Below, one piece after another: positions 8,596 to 17,658 of a DNA stretch of 64,000 nucleotides; within the stretch, counting starts at the first letter, position 1, and every line of letters starts with the position of its first letter. The position numbers and the translations under genes were made by a program. This stretch comes from an uncultured Lactobacillus sp. (GTDB taxonomy: Bacteria > Bacillota > Bacilli > Lactobacillales > Lactobacillaceae). The notes below the pieces were generated by a model. That model searched no databases and was not told where the DNA came from. It worked only from the letters and a program-made list of their open reading frames with translations. The stretch covers positions 1-64,000 of the forward strand of contig NZ_CAJURR010000004.1 in NCBI RefSeq assembly GCF_910589175.1, given 5' to 3'.

Positions 8596-9291
8596 TTATT
8601 TTTCTGAATCAGGGATCCAGTTTGCAACTAATCCGGGATGATTATAATTTTCTTCAATATTACTTGAAACCTGCTTATTATAGAAATTGGCTGGTAGTTC
8701 AACTTTATCGCGTAAATTATGTTTTAAATCAATAAATCCTAGCTTCAAAAATTTCTTATTTCTAATCTTAAAATGATAGCCAGTAAAGTAAGCTTGATTT
8801 CCAGGTATTTTTTTGCAATCTGCTAAACTAAACTTCATCACTACATTATTTAATTCAATAAAAGCATAATAATCATTTTTACCAAGATAGGTAACTTCTT
8901 GCTTCACGGGTATCTTTTTATAAATTGAGGGTAAGTGTGACGGAGTCTGAATATCAGCTACATATTTAAACATCTCGATTTCCTCTGGATCATAATATTT
9001 ATTAGAAAAAATCTGAGCATCATACTCTCTAACCATTGCCGTTAAATAGTGATTTTCTTTGACATATTCTTTCGATTCCTTATTTTTAAAATACGCTATC
9101 CCAAGAAAAATCACTAAAAGTGTAGTTGTCACTCCAAATAAACTATAGGTAATTTTATTATGTACACATAAAAATGGGATCAATCCAACAAATAAAAAAA
9201 TCGTTCCTAAAATTAAAATATAACCTGGCAATGTATAATTGAACCATTTATCCCAATTGGCCCATTGCTCGGGAGAAACTAATAGCATCAT
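8596..9291 (-). CDS. Membrane protein of unknown function, 231 aa
   Basis: Two adjacent transmembrane helices occupy about residues 20-70 (the second contains FGVTTTLLVIFLGIAYF). They are followed by a roughly 160-residue soluble domain rich in Tyr, Lys and Asn, with no motif I recognise. AAAGGAGAAGA precedes two tandem ATG codons (9291 and 9288); the second has the better spacing. It lies 50 bp upstream of the CBS-domain transporter with no terminator between, so they may be co-transcribed. I do not assign a function. Confidence 0.65.
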   Translation of the reverse strand: MMLLVSPEQWANWDKWFNYTLPGYILILGTIFLFVGLIPFLCVHNKITYSLFGVTTTLLVIFLGIAYFKNKESKEYVKENHYLTAMVREYDAQIFSNKYYDPEEIEMFKYVADIQTPSHLPSIYKKIPVKQEVTYLGKNDYYAFIELNNVVMKFSLADCKKIPGNQAYFTGYHFKIRNKKFLKLGFIDLKHNLRDKVELPANFYNKQVSSNIEENYNHPGLVANWIPDSEK

Positions 9292-9353
9292 TCTTCTCCT
9301 TTGTTTTTTATAATTATGCCATATTTTAATTTTGTTTTAAACAAGCAAACAAA

Positions 9354-9410
9354 AAACTCTTGAAGAATTCCATCTAACAAATTAGCTAGACTTTAATTCT
9401 TCAAGAGTTT
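9354..9410 (-). terminator. Terminator after nitroreductase
   Basis: AAACTCTTGAAGAATT and AATTCTTCAAGAGTTT are perfect 16-bp arms with a 25-nt loop. A T-run follows on the minus strand, and the hairpin begins 6 nt after the nitroreductase stop. Confidence 0.8.
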
Positions 9411-9415
9411 CTTAA

Positions 9416-10072
9416 CTAGATATCTTTTTTAATTTTTAAAACTTCATCTAACGATACACGATTAGACTTGTAATTATTAATTGCTGCCTTCTTATTAGGA
9501 TATCCTAAACCAATCCCAATTCCAATTGACTCACCTTCTGGAACATCCAAATACTTTCTTATTACATCTGGGTATTTAACAAAAGCATGTGCCGGCATCG
9601 TGCTTAAGCCACGATTATTAGCAGCCAACATTAATGTCTGAGAAAAGGCACCCAAGTCAAAGATTGACCAAGCTGGAGATTTTTTAGGAATAGTCAAAAA
9701 TACTATTACAGGAGCATTAAATAATTTCACTTGAGCTTGATCAAAAGCATCAGATTCACCACGTAAAAAGTAATCTAAAGTTTCACTCATGGTTGCCATA
9801 TTCTTACTTGGAAATATATCCCACTCAACTTTTAGCAATGAAGCAAAATCTTCATGGGGTTCTTCATGAGCTAGTGCTTTCTCCTCATATTCTTTTCTTA
9901 TTGCCTTAGCAACTTCACCTTCAGCTACATAAATTCGCCAGGGCTGTGAATTTAACAAGGACGGCGTTCTTTGTGCCTCCTCAATTACTTTGACAACAGT
10001 CTTTTCGCTTACTCTTTGATCAGTAAACTTTCTTGTTGCATGTTCACTTGCTAAAACATCTTTAAAATCCAT
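9416..10072 (-). CDS. Nitroreductase-family FMN oxidoreductase
   Basis: 218-residue cytosolic flavoprotein of the nitroreductase fold. The N-terminal HATRKFTDQRVS and TPSLLNSQPWRIYV (FMN phosphate contacts) match the family. LSTMPAHAFVKYPDV and GESIGIGIGLGYPNKKAAIN near the C-terminus are the second flavin-binding region. The ATG follows AAGGGATGATGAA. The gene is isolated, with its own terminator, next to phosphoketolase. The physiological substrate (quinone, nitro compound or other) cannot be read from sequence. Confidence 0.9.
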   Translation of the reverse strand: MDFKDVLASEHATRKFTDQRVSEKTVVKVIEEAQRTPSLLNSQPWRIYVAEGEVAKAIRKEYEEKALAHEEPHEDFASLLKVEWDIFPSKNMATMSETLDYFLRGESDAFDQAQVKLFNAPVIVFLTIPKKSPAWSIFDLGAFSQTLMLAANNRGLSTMPAHAFVKYPDVIRKYLDVPEGESIGIGIGLGYPNKKAAINNYKSNRVSLDEVLKIKKDI

Positions 10073-10191
10073 TTCATCATCCCTTCTTACAATATCTTTT
10101 ATTTGTAAAAATTACACTTACTTCCCTTAAACCATTATAACAATAAATATCACCCTAACAATACAATGATTTTTTTATAACTACAATTAAA

Positions 10192-10217
10192 AAAGACCGG
10201 AAATTAATCCGATCTTT
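10192..10217 (-). terminator. Terminator after phosphoketolase
   Basis: AAAGACCGGA and TCCGATCTTT pair with one G-U on the minus-strand transcript (a C-A mismatch on plus), so it works for minus-strand transcription from xfp. Confidence 0.75.
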
Positions 10218-10231
10218 AAAAAATAATATAT

Positions 10232-12637
10232 TTATTTTAAGCCATTCCATTGCCATTCAGTAACTTCAGGCATATCTTTACCGTTATCACGGATATATTG
10301 ATGATGTTTAGCAAGCAAGCTATCCATTTCATCAATGAAATCAGCATTCTTTTCACTTAGCTCAGGAATACTTTCTACTACATCTTTTGCTAGGTCATAG
10401 CGATCCATGTGGTTTAAAACGCGCATATCAAAAGGAGTAGTAATATCACCATTTTCTTCATATCCATGAATATGAACATCATTCTTGCCACGGCCGCGAT
10501 CAAACCAAATTGATTCCATCATTGGTTTAAATCCATGCCATGCAAAGATAACTGGTGTACCTTTAGGGAAAAGACGGTTGAATTCTTCATTACTGATTGC
10601 ATTTGGATTCTTTTCTGGTGACATTAACTTCATAACATCAATCACATTAATATAGCGAATCTTTAGGTCTGGGAATTTCTTATGAAGTAAGTCAATGGCA
10701 GCTAAAGATTCAATTGTTGGTTCAGTACCAGTTGAAGCAAAAACAACATCTGGCTTAGCACCCTTATCGGTTGATGCCCAGTCAACATAGCCAAGACCTT
10801 TATCAACTAATTTTTTAGCTTCTTCAATTGAGAACCATTGAGGACGAGGTTGTTTAGAAGTTACTAAAACATTGATGCATTCGCGATCTCTAAATGCCTT
10901 ATCAGATACAGCAAGAAGGGAGTTAGTATCTGCTGGCAAGTATTCGTGAATTAAATCTGGACGATTCTTTTCATACAAATGAGTTAACATACCTGGATCT
11001 TGGTGGGTATAACCATTGTGGTCTTGCTGGAAAACAGTTGAAGTATCAACTAAGTTCAAGGCTGGATAATCATGTCTCCAAGTTTGTTCTTTAGCTTTTC
11101 TCAGCCATTTCATATGTTGAGTAAGCATTGAATCAACTACACGACCAAATGCTTCATATGTAGCAAAGAATCCGTGACGACCAGTTAATACATATCCTTC
11201 AAGCCAACCTTCATCTTGGTGTTCTGACAATTGTGAGTCAATCACACGACCTTCGTGAGCCAAGTTTTCATCGTTTGGAGTATGAATACTTTCCATCCAT
11301 TGACGTTTTTGATTATCTAAAAGTTGGAATAAACGATTAGATTTAGTTTCATCCGGACCAAAACCACGGAAATTAGTTGGATTCAATTCAGACATCTTGT
11401 CTAAATATTTTGCCCATTCGGCCATATCTTGTTTTTCAACAGAACCAGGTTTATCAAATTTAATTGCAAAGTCGCGGTAGTCAGGCATATTTAAGACTTT
11501 TGGATCAATACCACCATTGGTTACTGGATTCATAGCCATTCTTTGATCGCCAGATAAAGTATTTTCTTTAACAATATCCTTTGGTGAGCCATCTTCATTG
11601 AATAGTTCTTCCGGCTTATAACTCTCCATCCAATCTGTAAGCATTTCTTTATGAGTCATATCATCTTGAGCAACAGGAATTGGAATTTGGTGAGCACGGA
11701 AACTATTTTCAATTGGGTTACCATCTAGATCGAATTTTGGACCCGTCCAACCCTTAGGTACTCTAAAGACAATCATTGGCCACTTCACTAAGGAATCATC
11801 GTTGTTTTCACGCGCATGCTTTTGAATAGCCTTAATCTCTTCAACAACTTCGTCCATTGTCTTTGCCATTTCTTGGTGAACTTCCATGTGGTCTTTATAA
11901 CCATTAAATTCGCCGTCTTTATATGCGGAAACAAAGTATGGCTTCCAACCCATTCCTTCAAAGTACTTAGTTAAGTCTTTATCACTCATTCTAGAAACGA
12001 TAGTTGGATTAGAAATCTTAAAGCCATTAATTTGTAAGATAGGAATAACTGCACCATCTTTAATTGGATTAATGAACTTACTTGAAAACCAAGAAGTAGC
12101 AAGTGGACCAGTTTCTGATTCACCATCACCAATTTCAACTGCAGCAATTACATCCGGATTATCTAAAATTGCACCAACACCATGAGATAGTGAATAACCT
12201 AATTCCCCACCTTCATGAATTGATCCAGGAGTTTCGGGAGCAGCATGAGAAGCAACGCCACCTGGGAAACTAAATTGCTTAAATAACTTCGCCATTCCCT
12301 TTTCATCTTGAGTGATTTCTGGGTAGCGTTCAGTATATGAACCATCTAAGTATGAATTAGATACCATTACTTGGCCACCGTGACCAGAACCTTCAATATA
12401 AAACATATTTAAATCATATTTCTTAATTGCACGATTTAGATGAGCATAGATAAAGTTTTGCGGCACAATTGTACCCCAGTGACCAATTGGCTTAGGTTTT
12501 ACATCTTCTGCCTTTAAGTCTCTCTTAAGTAAAGGGTTATTCATTAAAAATAATTGTCCCACTGATAAGTAGTTAGCTGCACGCCAGTATGCGTCAACAC
12601 TCTTTAAGTATTCTTGAGAATCGTAATTTACTGCCAT
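10232..12637 (-). CDS. xfp: Xylulose-5-phosphate/fructose-6-phosphate phosphoketolase
   Basis: TPP-dependent enzyme splitting xylulose-5-P (or fructose-6-P) with phosphate into acetyl-P and glyceraldehyde-3-P (or erythrose-4-P). It is the key step of pentose catabolism in lactobacilli. About 801 residues, the expected size. Motifs include [10 protein letters not shown] near residue 80, [14 protein letters not shown] near 170 (TPP/Mg site), and [12 protein letters not shown] near 550. Two in-frame ATG codons sit behind AAGGAG. The second, at 12637, has the normal 8-nt spacing, while the one at 12643 is only 2 nt away. Its partners in this window are rpiA and rbsK, which supply pentose phosphate. 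Confidence 0.96.
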   Translation of the reverse strand: MAVNYDSQEYLKSVDAYWRAANYLSVGQLFLMNNPLLKRDLKAEDVKPKPIGHWGTIVPQNFIYAHLNRAIKKYDLNMFYIEGSGHGGQVMVSNSYLDGSYTERYPEITQDEKGMAKLFKQFSFPGGVASHAAPETPGSIHEGGELGYSLSHGVGAILDNPDVIAAVEIGDGESETGPLATSWFSSKFINPIKDGAVIPILQINGFKISNPTIVSRMSDKDLTKYFEGMGWKPYFVSAYKDGEFNGYKDHMEVHQEMAKTMDEVVEEIKAIQKHARENNDDSLVKWPMIVFRVPKGWTGPKFDLDGNPIENSFRAHQIPIPVAQDDMTHKEMLTDWMESYKPEELFNEDGSPKDIVKENTLSGDQRMAMNPVTNGGIDPKVLNMPDYRDFAIKFDKPGSVEKQDMAEWAKYLDKMSELNPTNFRGFGPDETKSNRLFQLLDNQKRQWMESIHTPNDENLAHEGRVIDSQLSEHQDEGWLEGYVLTGRHGFFATYEAFGRVVDSMLTQHMKWLRKAKEQTWRHDYPALNLVDTSTVFQQDHNGYTHQDPGMLTHLYEKNRPDLIHEYLPADTNSLLAVSDKAFRDRECINVLVTSKQPRPQWFSIEEAKKLVDKGLGYVDWASTDKGAKPDVVFASTGTEPTIESLAAIDLLHKKFPDLKIRYINVIDVMKLMSPEKNPNAISNEEFNRLFPKGTPVIFAWHGFKPMMESIWFDRGRGKNDVHIHGYEENGDITTPFDMRVLNHMDRYDLAKDVVESIPELSEKNADFIDEMDSLLAKHHQYIRDNGKDMPEVTEWQWNGLK

Positions 12638-12748
12638 AGCCATATCTCCTTGAAATAGTTTTCATTTGCTTATTACAGTACTTATCATATAGCATTAAGT
12701 GCAAAAATTCAACTTTTAAAAACATTGGGACGGTCCAATTATAATTAC

Positions 12749-13531
12749 TTACTTTTTTATATTTTCCTCTTCGAGTACTTCACGAATCTTAATATTCTTT
12801 TTAAAATATTTTCGATACTGTGGATCAAGCTTATTATCTGTGATCAAAATATCAGCTTGCTTGCAATCCATGACCTTATATGGAGAAGATCTATCTTCTT
12901 TAAATTTATATTCTTCTGCCAATAAAATAACTGTTTTAGTTCGATTAACTACTTCTCTTTCAATTTGTGCATCAGAATGATTAACTACAAAAACTCCATT
13001 TTTATTAACCGATGACGTCCCAATGACTGCAATATCAAATTCATATTGATCTATTTCTTTTAAACTATTTAAAGAAGATGTATAGTGATTCTCTTTATTT
13101 AAATAACCGCCTAATAAGATGACATTAGGCAAGTTATCCATCATTAAGGCACCCGCATTATCAATTGAATTTGTCATGATTGTTGCATTTAAGCCCTTAA
13201 GATAGTGGCACAGCTGCGAAATAGTAGTCGAAGCATTTAAATAAATCAGCTTATCAGCTGTTAAATACTTTGCCGTCATCTTAGCTATTTTATTTTTAAT
13301 GGGCGACAAAACATGGACGCGAGAATTATAATCTGGCACTGTCCCCTGTTTAATTTTCATCAATCCTCCATGGATTCGAATCGCTTGACCAGTGCTGGTT
13401 AATTTAATTACATCCCTTCTAGCCGTATCAAAAGAGACATGACACAATTTCATAATTTCACGTGTACTAATTGTTTTTCTCTCATCTAATTTTTGTCTAA
13501 TTAAATCTAGTCTTTCAACTTGTGATTGCAT
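12749..13531 (-). CDS. DeoR-family transcriptional regulator
   Basis: 260 residues. The N-terminal DeoR winged helix-turn-helix (about residues 1-57) includes STREIMKLCHVSFDTARRDVIKL. The C-terminal sugar-phosphate sensor domain of the DeoRC type contains YLNASTTISQLCHYL near 97 and the IGTSSVNKNGVFV loop near 168. It lies 105 bp upstream of xfp on the same strand, so it may control xfp or itself. GTGAGGTGA precedes the ATG. The divergent region in front of it contains AATCAGTAT and ATTTAAATCA repeats that are candidate operators. Confidence 0.88.
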   Translation of the reverse strand: MQSQVERLDLIRQKLDERKTISTREIMKLCHVSFDTARRDVIKLTSTGQAIRIHGGLMKIKQGTVPDYNSRVHVLSPIKNKIAKMTAKYLTADKLIYLNASTTISQLCHYLKGLNATIMTNSIDNAGALMMDNLPNVILLGGYLNKENHYTSSLNSLKEIDQYEFDIAVIGTSSVNKNGVFVVNHSDAQIEREVVNRTKTVILLAEEYKFKEDRSSPYKVMDCKQADILITDNKLDPQYRKYFKKNIKIREVLEEENIKK

Positions 13532-13616
13532 TTATCTCACCTCACATGTCTAATCTTATCAGAAAGCTCTTTCATTTTACGTATTTATCTGTATTTAGAG
13601 CTTTATTTTAAGGATT

Positions 13617-13673
13617 AATCAGTATTTAAGAAATGATTTACTGATTTAAATCAGTATAATGCTATTTAAATCA
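13617..13673. promoter_or_regulatory. Repeat-rich divergent promoter region (candidate DeoR operators)
   Basis: AATCAGTAT occurs at 13617-13625 and 13649-13657. ATTTAAATCA occurs at 13644-13653 and 13664-13673, 20 bp apart. The first ATTTAAATCA lies inside the perfect palindrome CTGATTTAAATCAG (13641-13654). A TATAAT (13655-13660) on plus could be the -10 for the 108-aa gene. The direct repeats at about two helical turns suit an oligomeric DeoR protein. Binding is inferred. Confidence 0.45.
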
Positions 13674-13693
13674 AGATAAACACTTAGCAGAAA

Positions 13694-13777
13694 CCACTAC
13701 TTTCATACAAAATAGGCTTTTCAAGCATGAAAGATGCTAGTATTTTAGTGGGCCCAGAAATCAGTTAGATAGTGAGG
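13694..13777 (+). promoter_or_regulatory. Structured 5' leader with pseudoknot potential and SD-blocking alternative
   Basis: CCACTA (13694-13699) pairs with TAGTGG (13746-13751). ATAC (13705-13708) pairs with GTAT (13740-13743). AGCAT (13724-13728) pairs with ATGCT (13734-13738) around the loop GAAAG. The strand CTTTC (13700-13704) complements that loop exactly. CACTA could instead pair with TAGTG (13770-13774), which overlaps the ribosome site GTGAGG (13772-13777) of the next gene. Two exclusive folds, one hiding the ribosome site, suggest a cis-regulatory RNA. I do not recognise a named class. Confidence 0.4.
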
Positions 13778-13785
13778 TCTTTATC

Positions 13786-14112
13786 ATGTTAGAAAAACCT
13801 ATTACAAAGCACGATGAAATTATCACAGTATTAAAAGATTTATATACTAGTTTCAATAAAGTTCAAATTAAAGCATATCTTCCGCTTGAGCAGACAATTT
13901 TAAAAGTCATAGCCAAAGCTGAAAACCATGATGACGCAGCTGCTTGGAGCAATAAGTTAGTTATGTATTTGCAATCTCAAATAGTACTTAAGCAAATTCC
14001 GATTACTAAGGAACAAGATACTTTAATTAATTCCCTCAGTGAGCAATGTAAAAATACTAACTTAAACTATGTATATCTGTCCCCGGTTGACGATAGTTTG
14101 CAATTTGATTAA
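13786..14112 (+). CDS. Small helical protein, possibly bacteriocin-immunity-like, 108 aa
   Basis: 108 residues, soluble, mostly predicted helix, with no signal peptide or membrane segment. Size, helical pattern and the stretch KQIPITKEQDTLINSLSEQ recall the four-helix immunity proteins of class IIa bacteriocins (EntA_Immun fold), but this is a weak impression and no decisive motif is visible. GTGAGG lies 8 nt before the ATG. It is the only plus-strand gene between the DeoR and GntR genes, preceded by a roughly 120-nt leader with strong secondary-structure potential, and followed by a bidirectional terminator. If it is immunity-related it is orphaned, because no bacteriocin lies next to it. 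Confidence 0.55.
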   Translation: MLEKPITKHDEIITVLKDLYTSFNKVQIKAYLPLEQTILKVIAKAENHDDAAAWSNKLVMYLQSQIVLKQIPITKEQDTLINSLSEQCKNTNLNYVYLSPVDDSLQFD

Positions 14113-14131
14113 GCTACTCGTCCCATACAAA

Positions 14132-14172
14132 AAGCCATTGTTTCTCTCATCCCCCGAGAAAAACAATGGCTT
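14132..14172. terminator. Bidirectional terminator between the 108-aa gene and gntR
   Basis: AAGCCATTGTTT and AAACAATGGCTT form the stem, extended by CTC/GAG near the loop. T-rich tracts lie on both sides, serving convergent transcription. Confidence 0.85.
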
Positions 14173-14176
14173 ATTT

Positions 14177-14905
14177 TTATTCTTGACTTAAGTTAACAAA
14201 AGTATTGTACTTCATATATTTATAATGAATTCTCATATTTGAAACTTCAAATGGAGTTCCATCATCTAAAAAGAAAATACCTTCCATTACACCTACAGGT
14301 TCATTAGGTGCCAGCATCAATTTAGACTGATCTTCTAAAGTTGATGGCTCAACTGTAATTGTTAAGAATGAACGGGTTACAGTTTTATTTTGTGTATCTT
14401 CTAAGTAGTTAAAGAGCGATCCTTTAAGAATATCCGGATTTAATTCTGGAGTAATCTTAATAGGAATAAAACCTGTTTCAATTAAAAATGGTTGATCATC
14501 TAACAAACGAAGCCGTTTTATTTGATAAACAAAATCTGACTCTTTTAAAAACAAGTCCTGTCTCAAATCTTCGTCGGCCTTAATTACTTGATAGTCTAAC
14601 AGCTCAATACTTTGCTTCTTACCGGGAACACTAAAGGAATCGGTAATACCTAAATTTGATCCCTCATACTTAAAAAGTGCCTGATTTTTCAAATAGAGCG
14701 GATTAATAAATGTTCCGCTACCTCTTTTTTTAAAAACTATCCCTTGCTGAGCAAGCAAACCTAAAGCGCGCTTCATCGATGAACGACTTACATGATAATA
14801 GTCACTTAGGCTTCGCTCATCAGGCAAACGCATATCTTCATATTCATTATTAAGTATTTTTTGTTTAATATCGCGCATTACTGAGCGATAGACTAAATCA
14901 GTCAT
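14177..14905 (-). CDS. GntR/HutC-family regulator (UTRA effector domain)
   Basis: 242 residues. The GntR winged helix (about 1-70) includes LPDERSLSDYYHVSRSSMKRAL. The UTRA ligand domain (about 95-235) includes YQIKRLRLLDDQPFLIETGFIP and the closing GTPFEVSNMRIHYKY. HutC-type regulators usually sense a sugar phosphate or nucleoside derivative. The ATG overlaps the nucleoside hydrolase stop (TAATG), so the two are co-transcribed. That makes it the likely regulator of nucleoside and ribose use in this stretch. Confidence 0.9.
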   Translation of the reverse strand: MTDLVYRSVMRDIKQKILNNEYEDMRLPDERSLSDYYHVSRSSMKRALGLLAQQGIVFKKRGSGTFINPLYLKNQALFKYEGSNLGITDSFSVPGKKQSIELLDYQVIKADEDLRQDLFLKESDFVYQIKRLRLLDDQPFLIETGFIPIKITPELNPDILKGSLFNYLEDTQNKTVTRSFLTITVEPSTLEDQSKLMLAPNEPVGVMEGIFFLDDGTPFEVSNMRIHYKYMKYNTFVNLSQE

Positions 14906-15828
14906 TATTTTCTCCCATTATTAGCAGTCTTGATACTATCAATGAACCAAGCTGCAAACTTCTCTGTATCAACGTCGGTTGCAATCTGTGCATTATGTTT
15001 TTTACTTAAGAAATCCATCACACTAGCACCATATGTATAGCGTCCAGCTAATTCAATTTCAACATTAGCTGGCTTTAAAGTAAAGAATTCAGGATGAAGC
15101 ATAATTCCAACCGCTGTCGGATCATAAATCTTAATTCGAGTATCTCCATCAGGTTCATGAATATTAGAAAACATCGAATAAAGCATTTTACCAACTTCGC
15201 CGCATTCTTTAATCTTGTCCATCTGATCTTGAGTTAAATGAGCTTTATCTCCAATTTCAAGTGGAGCTACATAAACTGGCAAGCCGGAATGGAAAACTAT
15301 CTGTGCTGCTTCTGGATCACCTGCAATATTATATTCCGCAAATGGACTATGGTTTCCATGCCCAATGTTTCCACCCATAATATAAACTTCAGCAATATTT
15401 TCTACCACATCAGGGTATTGCTTAAATAAAAGGGCAAAGTCAGTTAAAGGACCAACTCCTAATAAAGTAACTTTTTCAGGACTGTTTTTAATTGCTTCAT
15501 ACATCTTAGTAGCAGCAAGTCCCGGCTCTAATAAATCATCATTAGCTTTTTCAAATTCAAAGCCAGCAATTCCTGTTTCACCATGAACAGAAGCTGCACT
15601 AATGGCTGGACGTACTAATGGCTGATTAGCTCCTTTGACTACAGGAACTTTTGTGTGTAAAAAGTTCTCTAAATCAAGAGTGTTTTGTAAAGTATGAGCT
15701 AAAGAAACATTTCCCCATGTTGGGACAATCATTTTAACATCAAGTTCAGCTGCAAAAAGACTGATTGTCATTGCAGCAATATCGTCAATACCTGGATCTG
15801 TACTAATAATTAAGGGCTTTTTTGACAT
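14905..15828 (-). CDS. Inosine/uridine-type nucleoside hydrolase
   Basis: 307-residue enzyme hydrolysing ribonucleosides to base plus ribose. The calcium-binding DPGIDD motif is at residues 11-16. The downstream MGGNIGHGNHSPFAEYNIAGDPEAA region and the YDPTAVG stretch complete the family signature. AAGAAGGACC lies ahead of the ATG. It forms a two-gene unit with the UTRA regulator and lies just downstream of the rbsK-rpiA operon. Released ribose can be phosphorylated by RbsK, and RpiA then links it to phosphoketolase. Whether it prefers pyrimidine or purine nucleosides is not clear. Confidence 0.92.
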   Translation of the reverse strand: MSKKPLIISTDPGIDDIAAMTISLFAAELDVKMIVPTWGNVSLAHTLQNTLDLENFLHTKVPVVKGANQPLVRPAISAASVHGETGIAGFEFEKANDDLLEPGLAATKMYEAIKNSPEKVTLLGVGPLTDFALLFKQYPDVVENIAEVYIMGGNIGHGNHSPFAEYNIAGDPEAAQIVFHSGLPVYVAPLEIGDKAHLTQDQMDKIKECGEVGKMLYSMFSNIHEPDGDTRIKIYDPTAVGIMLHPEFFTLKPANVEIELAGRYTYGASVMDFLSKKHNAQIATDVDTEKFAAWFIDSIKTANNGRK

Positions 15829-15889
15829 AAAGGTCCTTCTTTCTAAATTTACGTATCATATTTATTATGAACTAAGATTTGTTACAAAA

Positions 15890-15914
15890 AAAGACTTGAA
15901 CTGATCAAGTCTTT
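15890..15914 (-). terminator. Terminator of the rbsK-rpiA operon
   Basis: AAAGACTTGA pairs perfectly with TCAAGTCTTT around a 5-nt loop. A T-run follows on the minus strand, downstream of rpiA. Confidence 0.85.
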
Positions 15915-15944
15915 TAAAAATTATATTAGTTTTTGAAAAAATAA

Positions 15945-16643
15945 TTATTTTCTCTTCTTATCTTCGATTGTACCATCGCTATGTGCAATGATGACTTCAT
16001 TACACATGTCTAAAAACAAACCATGCTCAACTACACCAACTGTATGATCTAGATAGTCAGCTAAACCGTGTGGTACTGGAGTTGGATCAGCAGCTAAATC
16101 AATGATGTAATTACCGTAATGCGTTACATAACGCTTACCCTCATCATCTAAACGCCATTGAGGCTTCAAACCTTCTTCTTCAAAACGCTTAAAGTTTTGT
16201 TCAGCAGACACTGGTAATACTTCAACTGGAAGCGGAAAGCCGCTGAGATGGTGAACAAGTTTTGATTCATCAACAATCCAAATAATCTTCTTTGAGTTGA
16301 TAGCGACATTTTTTTCTAAAGTTAAGGCACCACCACCGCCTTTAATTCCATCTAAATTATCGTCTACTCGATCAGCGCCATCTACTGTTAAATCAGCTTG
16401 ATCAATATCTGCTAATTCATCAACCTTAAAGCCCAGTCCTTCAAGTTGCTTCTTACTACGGTTAGAAGTAGTAACAATATGCTTTAAACTAAAACCTTCT
16501 TTTTCTTTGCGTTCACCTAGTGCATCGATGAAAAATGCAACTGTTGAACCTGTCCCAACTCCTAAAACAGAATTAGGCTCTACCATCTTAGCTGCTTTAA
16601 TAGCCGCTTCTTTTTTTAATTGATCTTGCTCTGTCTTATTCAT
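15945..16643 (-). CDS. rpiA: Ribose-5-phosphate isomerase A
   Basis: 232-residue cytosolic enzyme interconverting ribose-5-P and ribulose-5-P. GVGTGSTVAFFI near residue 28 is the phosphate loop, VDGADRVDDNLDGIKGGGGALTLEK near 88-110 holds the catalytic acids and Lys, and the C-terminal GVVEHGLFLDMCNEVI is typical. The ATG overlaps the ribokinase stop as TAATG, so RbsK product is passed to RpiA from the same mRNA. The operon is closed by the hairpin at 15890-15914. Confidence 0.96.
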   Translation of the reverse strand: MNKTEQDQLKKEAAIKAAKMVEPNSVLGVGTGSTVAFFIDALGERKEKEGFSLKHIVTTSNRSKKQLEGLGFKVDELADIDQADLTVDGADRVDDNLDGIKGGGGALTLEKNVAINSKKIIWIVDESKLVHHLSGFPLPVEVLPVSAEQNFKRFEEEGLKPQWRLDDEGKRYVTHYGNYIIDLAADPTPVPHGLADYLDHTVGVVEHGLFLDMCNEVIIAHSDGTIEDKKRK

Positions 16644-17569
16644 TAGTTTTTCTCCTTCAAAGCTTCTTCAACTACTTCTCTAGTTGGAATAGATGGAAAT
16701 GCACCTAATTTTTGAACTGTAAATGAGGATGATTTGGATGCATAAATCACACTATCTCTTAAGTTACTTAAATCAGGCTTCAATTCACTAGATAAAGCAC
16801 CTAAGAATGTATCACCAGCTGCTGTTGTATCAACTGCCTTTACTTTGAAAGCTGGAACAATCTCTTCAATGTCTTCATAAGAAACATAAGATCCACGTTC
16901 ACCAATTGTGATAATTACACCCTTAATTCCCATTTGATGAAAAATTTCACTGCTCTTCTTCATTGACTCTTCACTGTCAACTTTAATTCCTGTAATACTC
17001 TCAGCCTCAGTTTCATTAGGAGTAATCAAGTCGGTTAACTCTAATAATTCTTCTGGGATATCAGTACGGGCAGGCGCAGGATTTAAAATAGTAATTTTAC
17101 CAGCTTCTCTAGCAATCTTAAAAGCTTCAATAGTCGCTTCAATTGGTGTTTCAAATTGAGCAATCACAAAATCGCTATCTTCAATTTGACTTTTCGCATT
17201 TCTAACATCTTCTGCTGTTACGTCAAAATTTGCACCATGTTGAATAATAATTGAATTTTGTCCTGTCTCTTGAAGCAAAATATAAGCTTGTCCAGTTTGT
17301 TGGTTTGGAGTTATAGCTACATGGTCAACATTAATTCCATTTTCTTTAAATTGTTCAAGCATAAAACGACCATTGTCATCATCCCCAACCCGTCCAACAA
17401 AAATTGTTTCATTTTTTGCTCGACTACTTGCTACGGCTTGATTTGCTCCCTTACCACCAGCAGCTTTTGAAAATTCAGACATTGCTATTGTTTCTCCTGG
17501 TTGAGGAAGTTTCTTAATATGCATAATATTATCAACGTTAATTGACCCAACAATTGTAACTTTATTCAT
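16643..17569 (-). CDS. rbsK: Ribokinase
   Basis: PfkB-family kinase phosphorylating D-ribose at O5. 308 residues from the ATG at 17569, chosen because AAGGAAA lies 6 nt upstream; the open frame extends eight codons further. Motifs are GGKGANQAVASSR (PfkB signature 1, near residue 40), NPAPARTDIP near 175, and DTTAAGDTFLGAL near 245 with the catalytic Asp (signature 2). First gene of the rbsK-rpiA operon. No ribose transporter is adjacent, so ribose probably comes from nucleosides through the nearby hydrolase. Confidence 0.95.
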   Translation of the reverse strand: MNKVTIVGSINVDNIMHIKKLPQPGETIAMSEFSKAAGGKGANQAVASSRAKNETIFVGRVGDDDNGRFMLEQFKENGINVDHVAITPNQQTGQAYILLQETGQNSIIIQHGANFDVTAEDVRNAKSQIEDSDFVIAQFETPIEATIEAFKIAREAGKITILNPAPARTDIPEELLELTDLITPNETEAESITGIKVDSEESMKKSSEIFHQMGIKGVIITIGERGSYVSYEDIEEIVPAFKVKAVDTTAAGDTFLGALSSELKPDLSNLRDSVIYASKSSSFTVQKLGAFPSIPTREVVEEALKEKN

Positions 17570-17615
17570 GGTATTTCCTTCCCTGTATGGCAATATTTAC
17601 TTTAATTATAGCAAA

Positions 17616-17641
17616 AAAGCATTCCATACACGGAATGCTTT
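17616..17641 (-). terminator. Terminator after dps
   Basis: AAAGCATTCC pairs with GGAATGCTTT around a 6-nt loop, with a T-run on the minus strand immediately after the Dps gene. Confidence 0.85.
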
Positions 17642-17658
17642 GCATAAATATATTTTTC

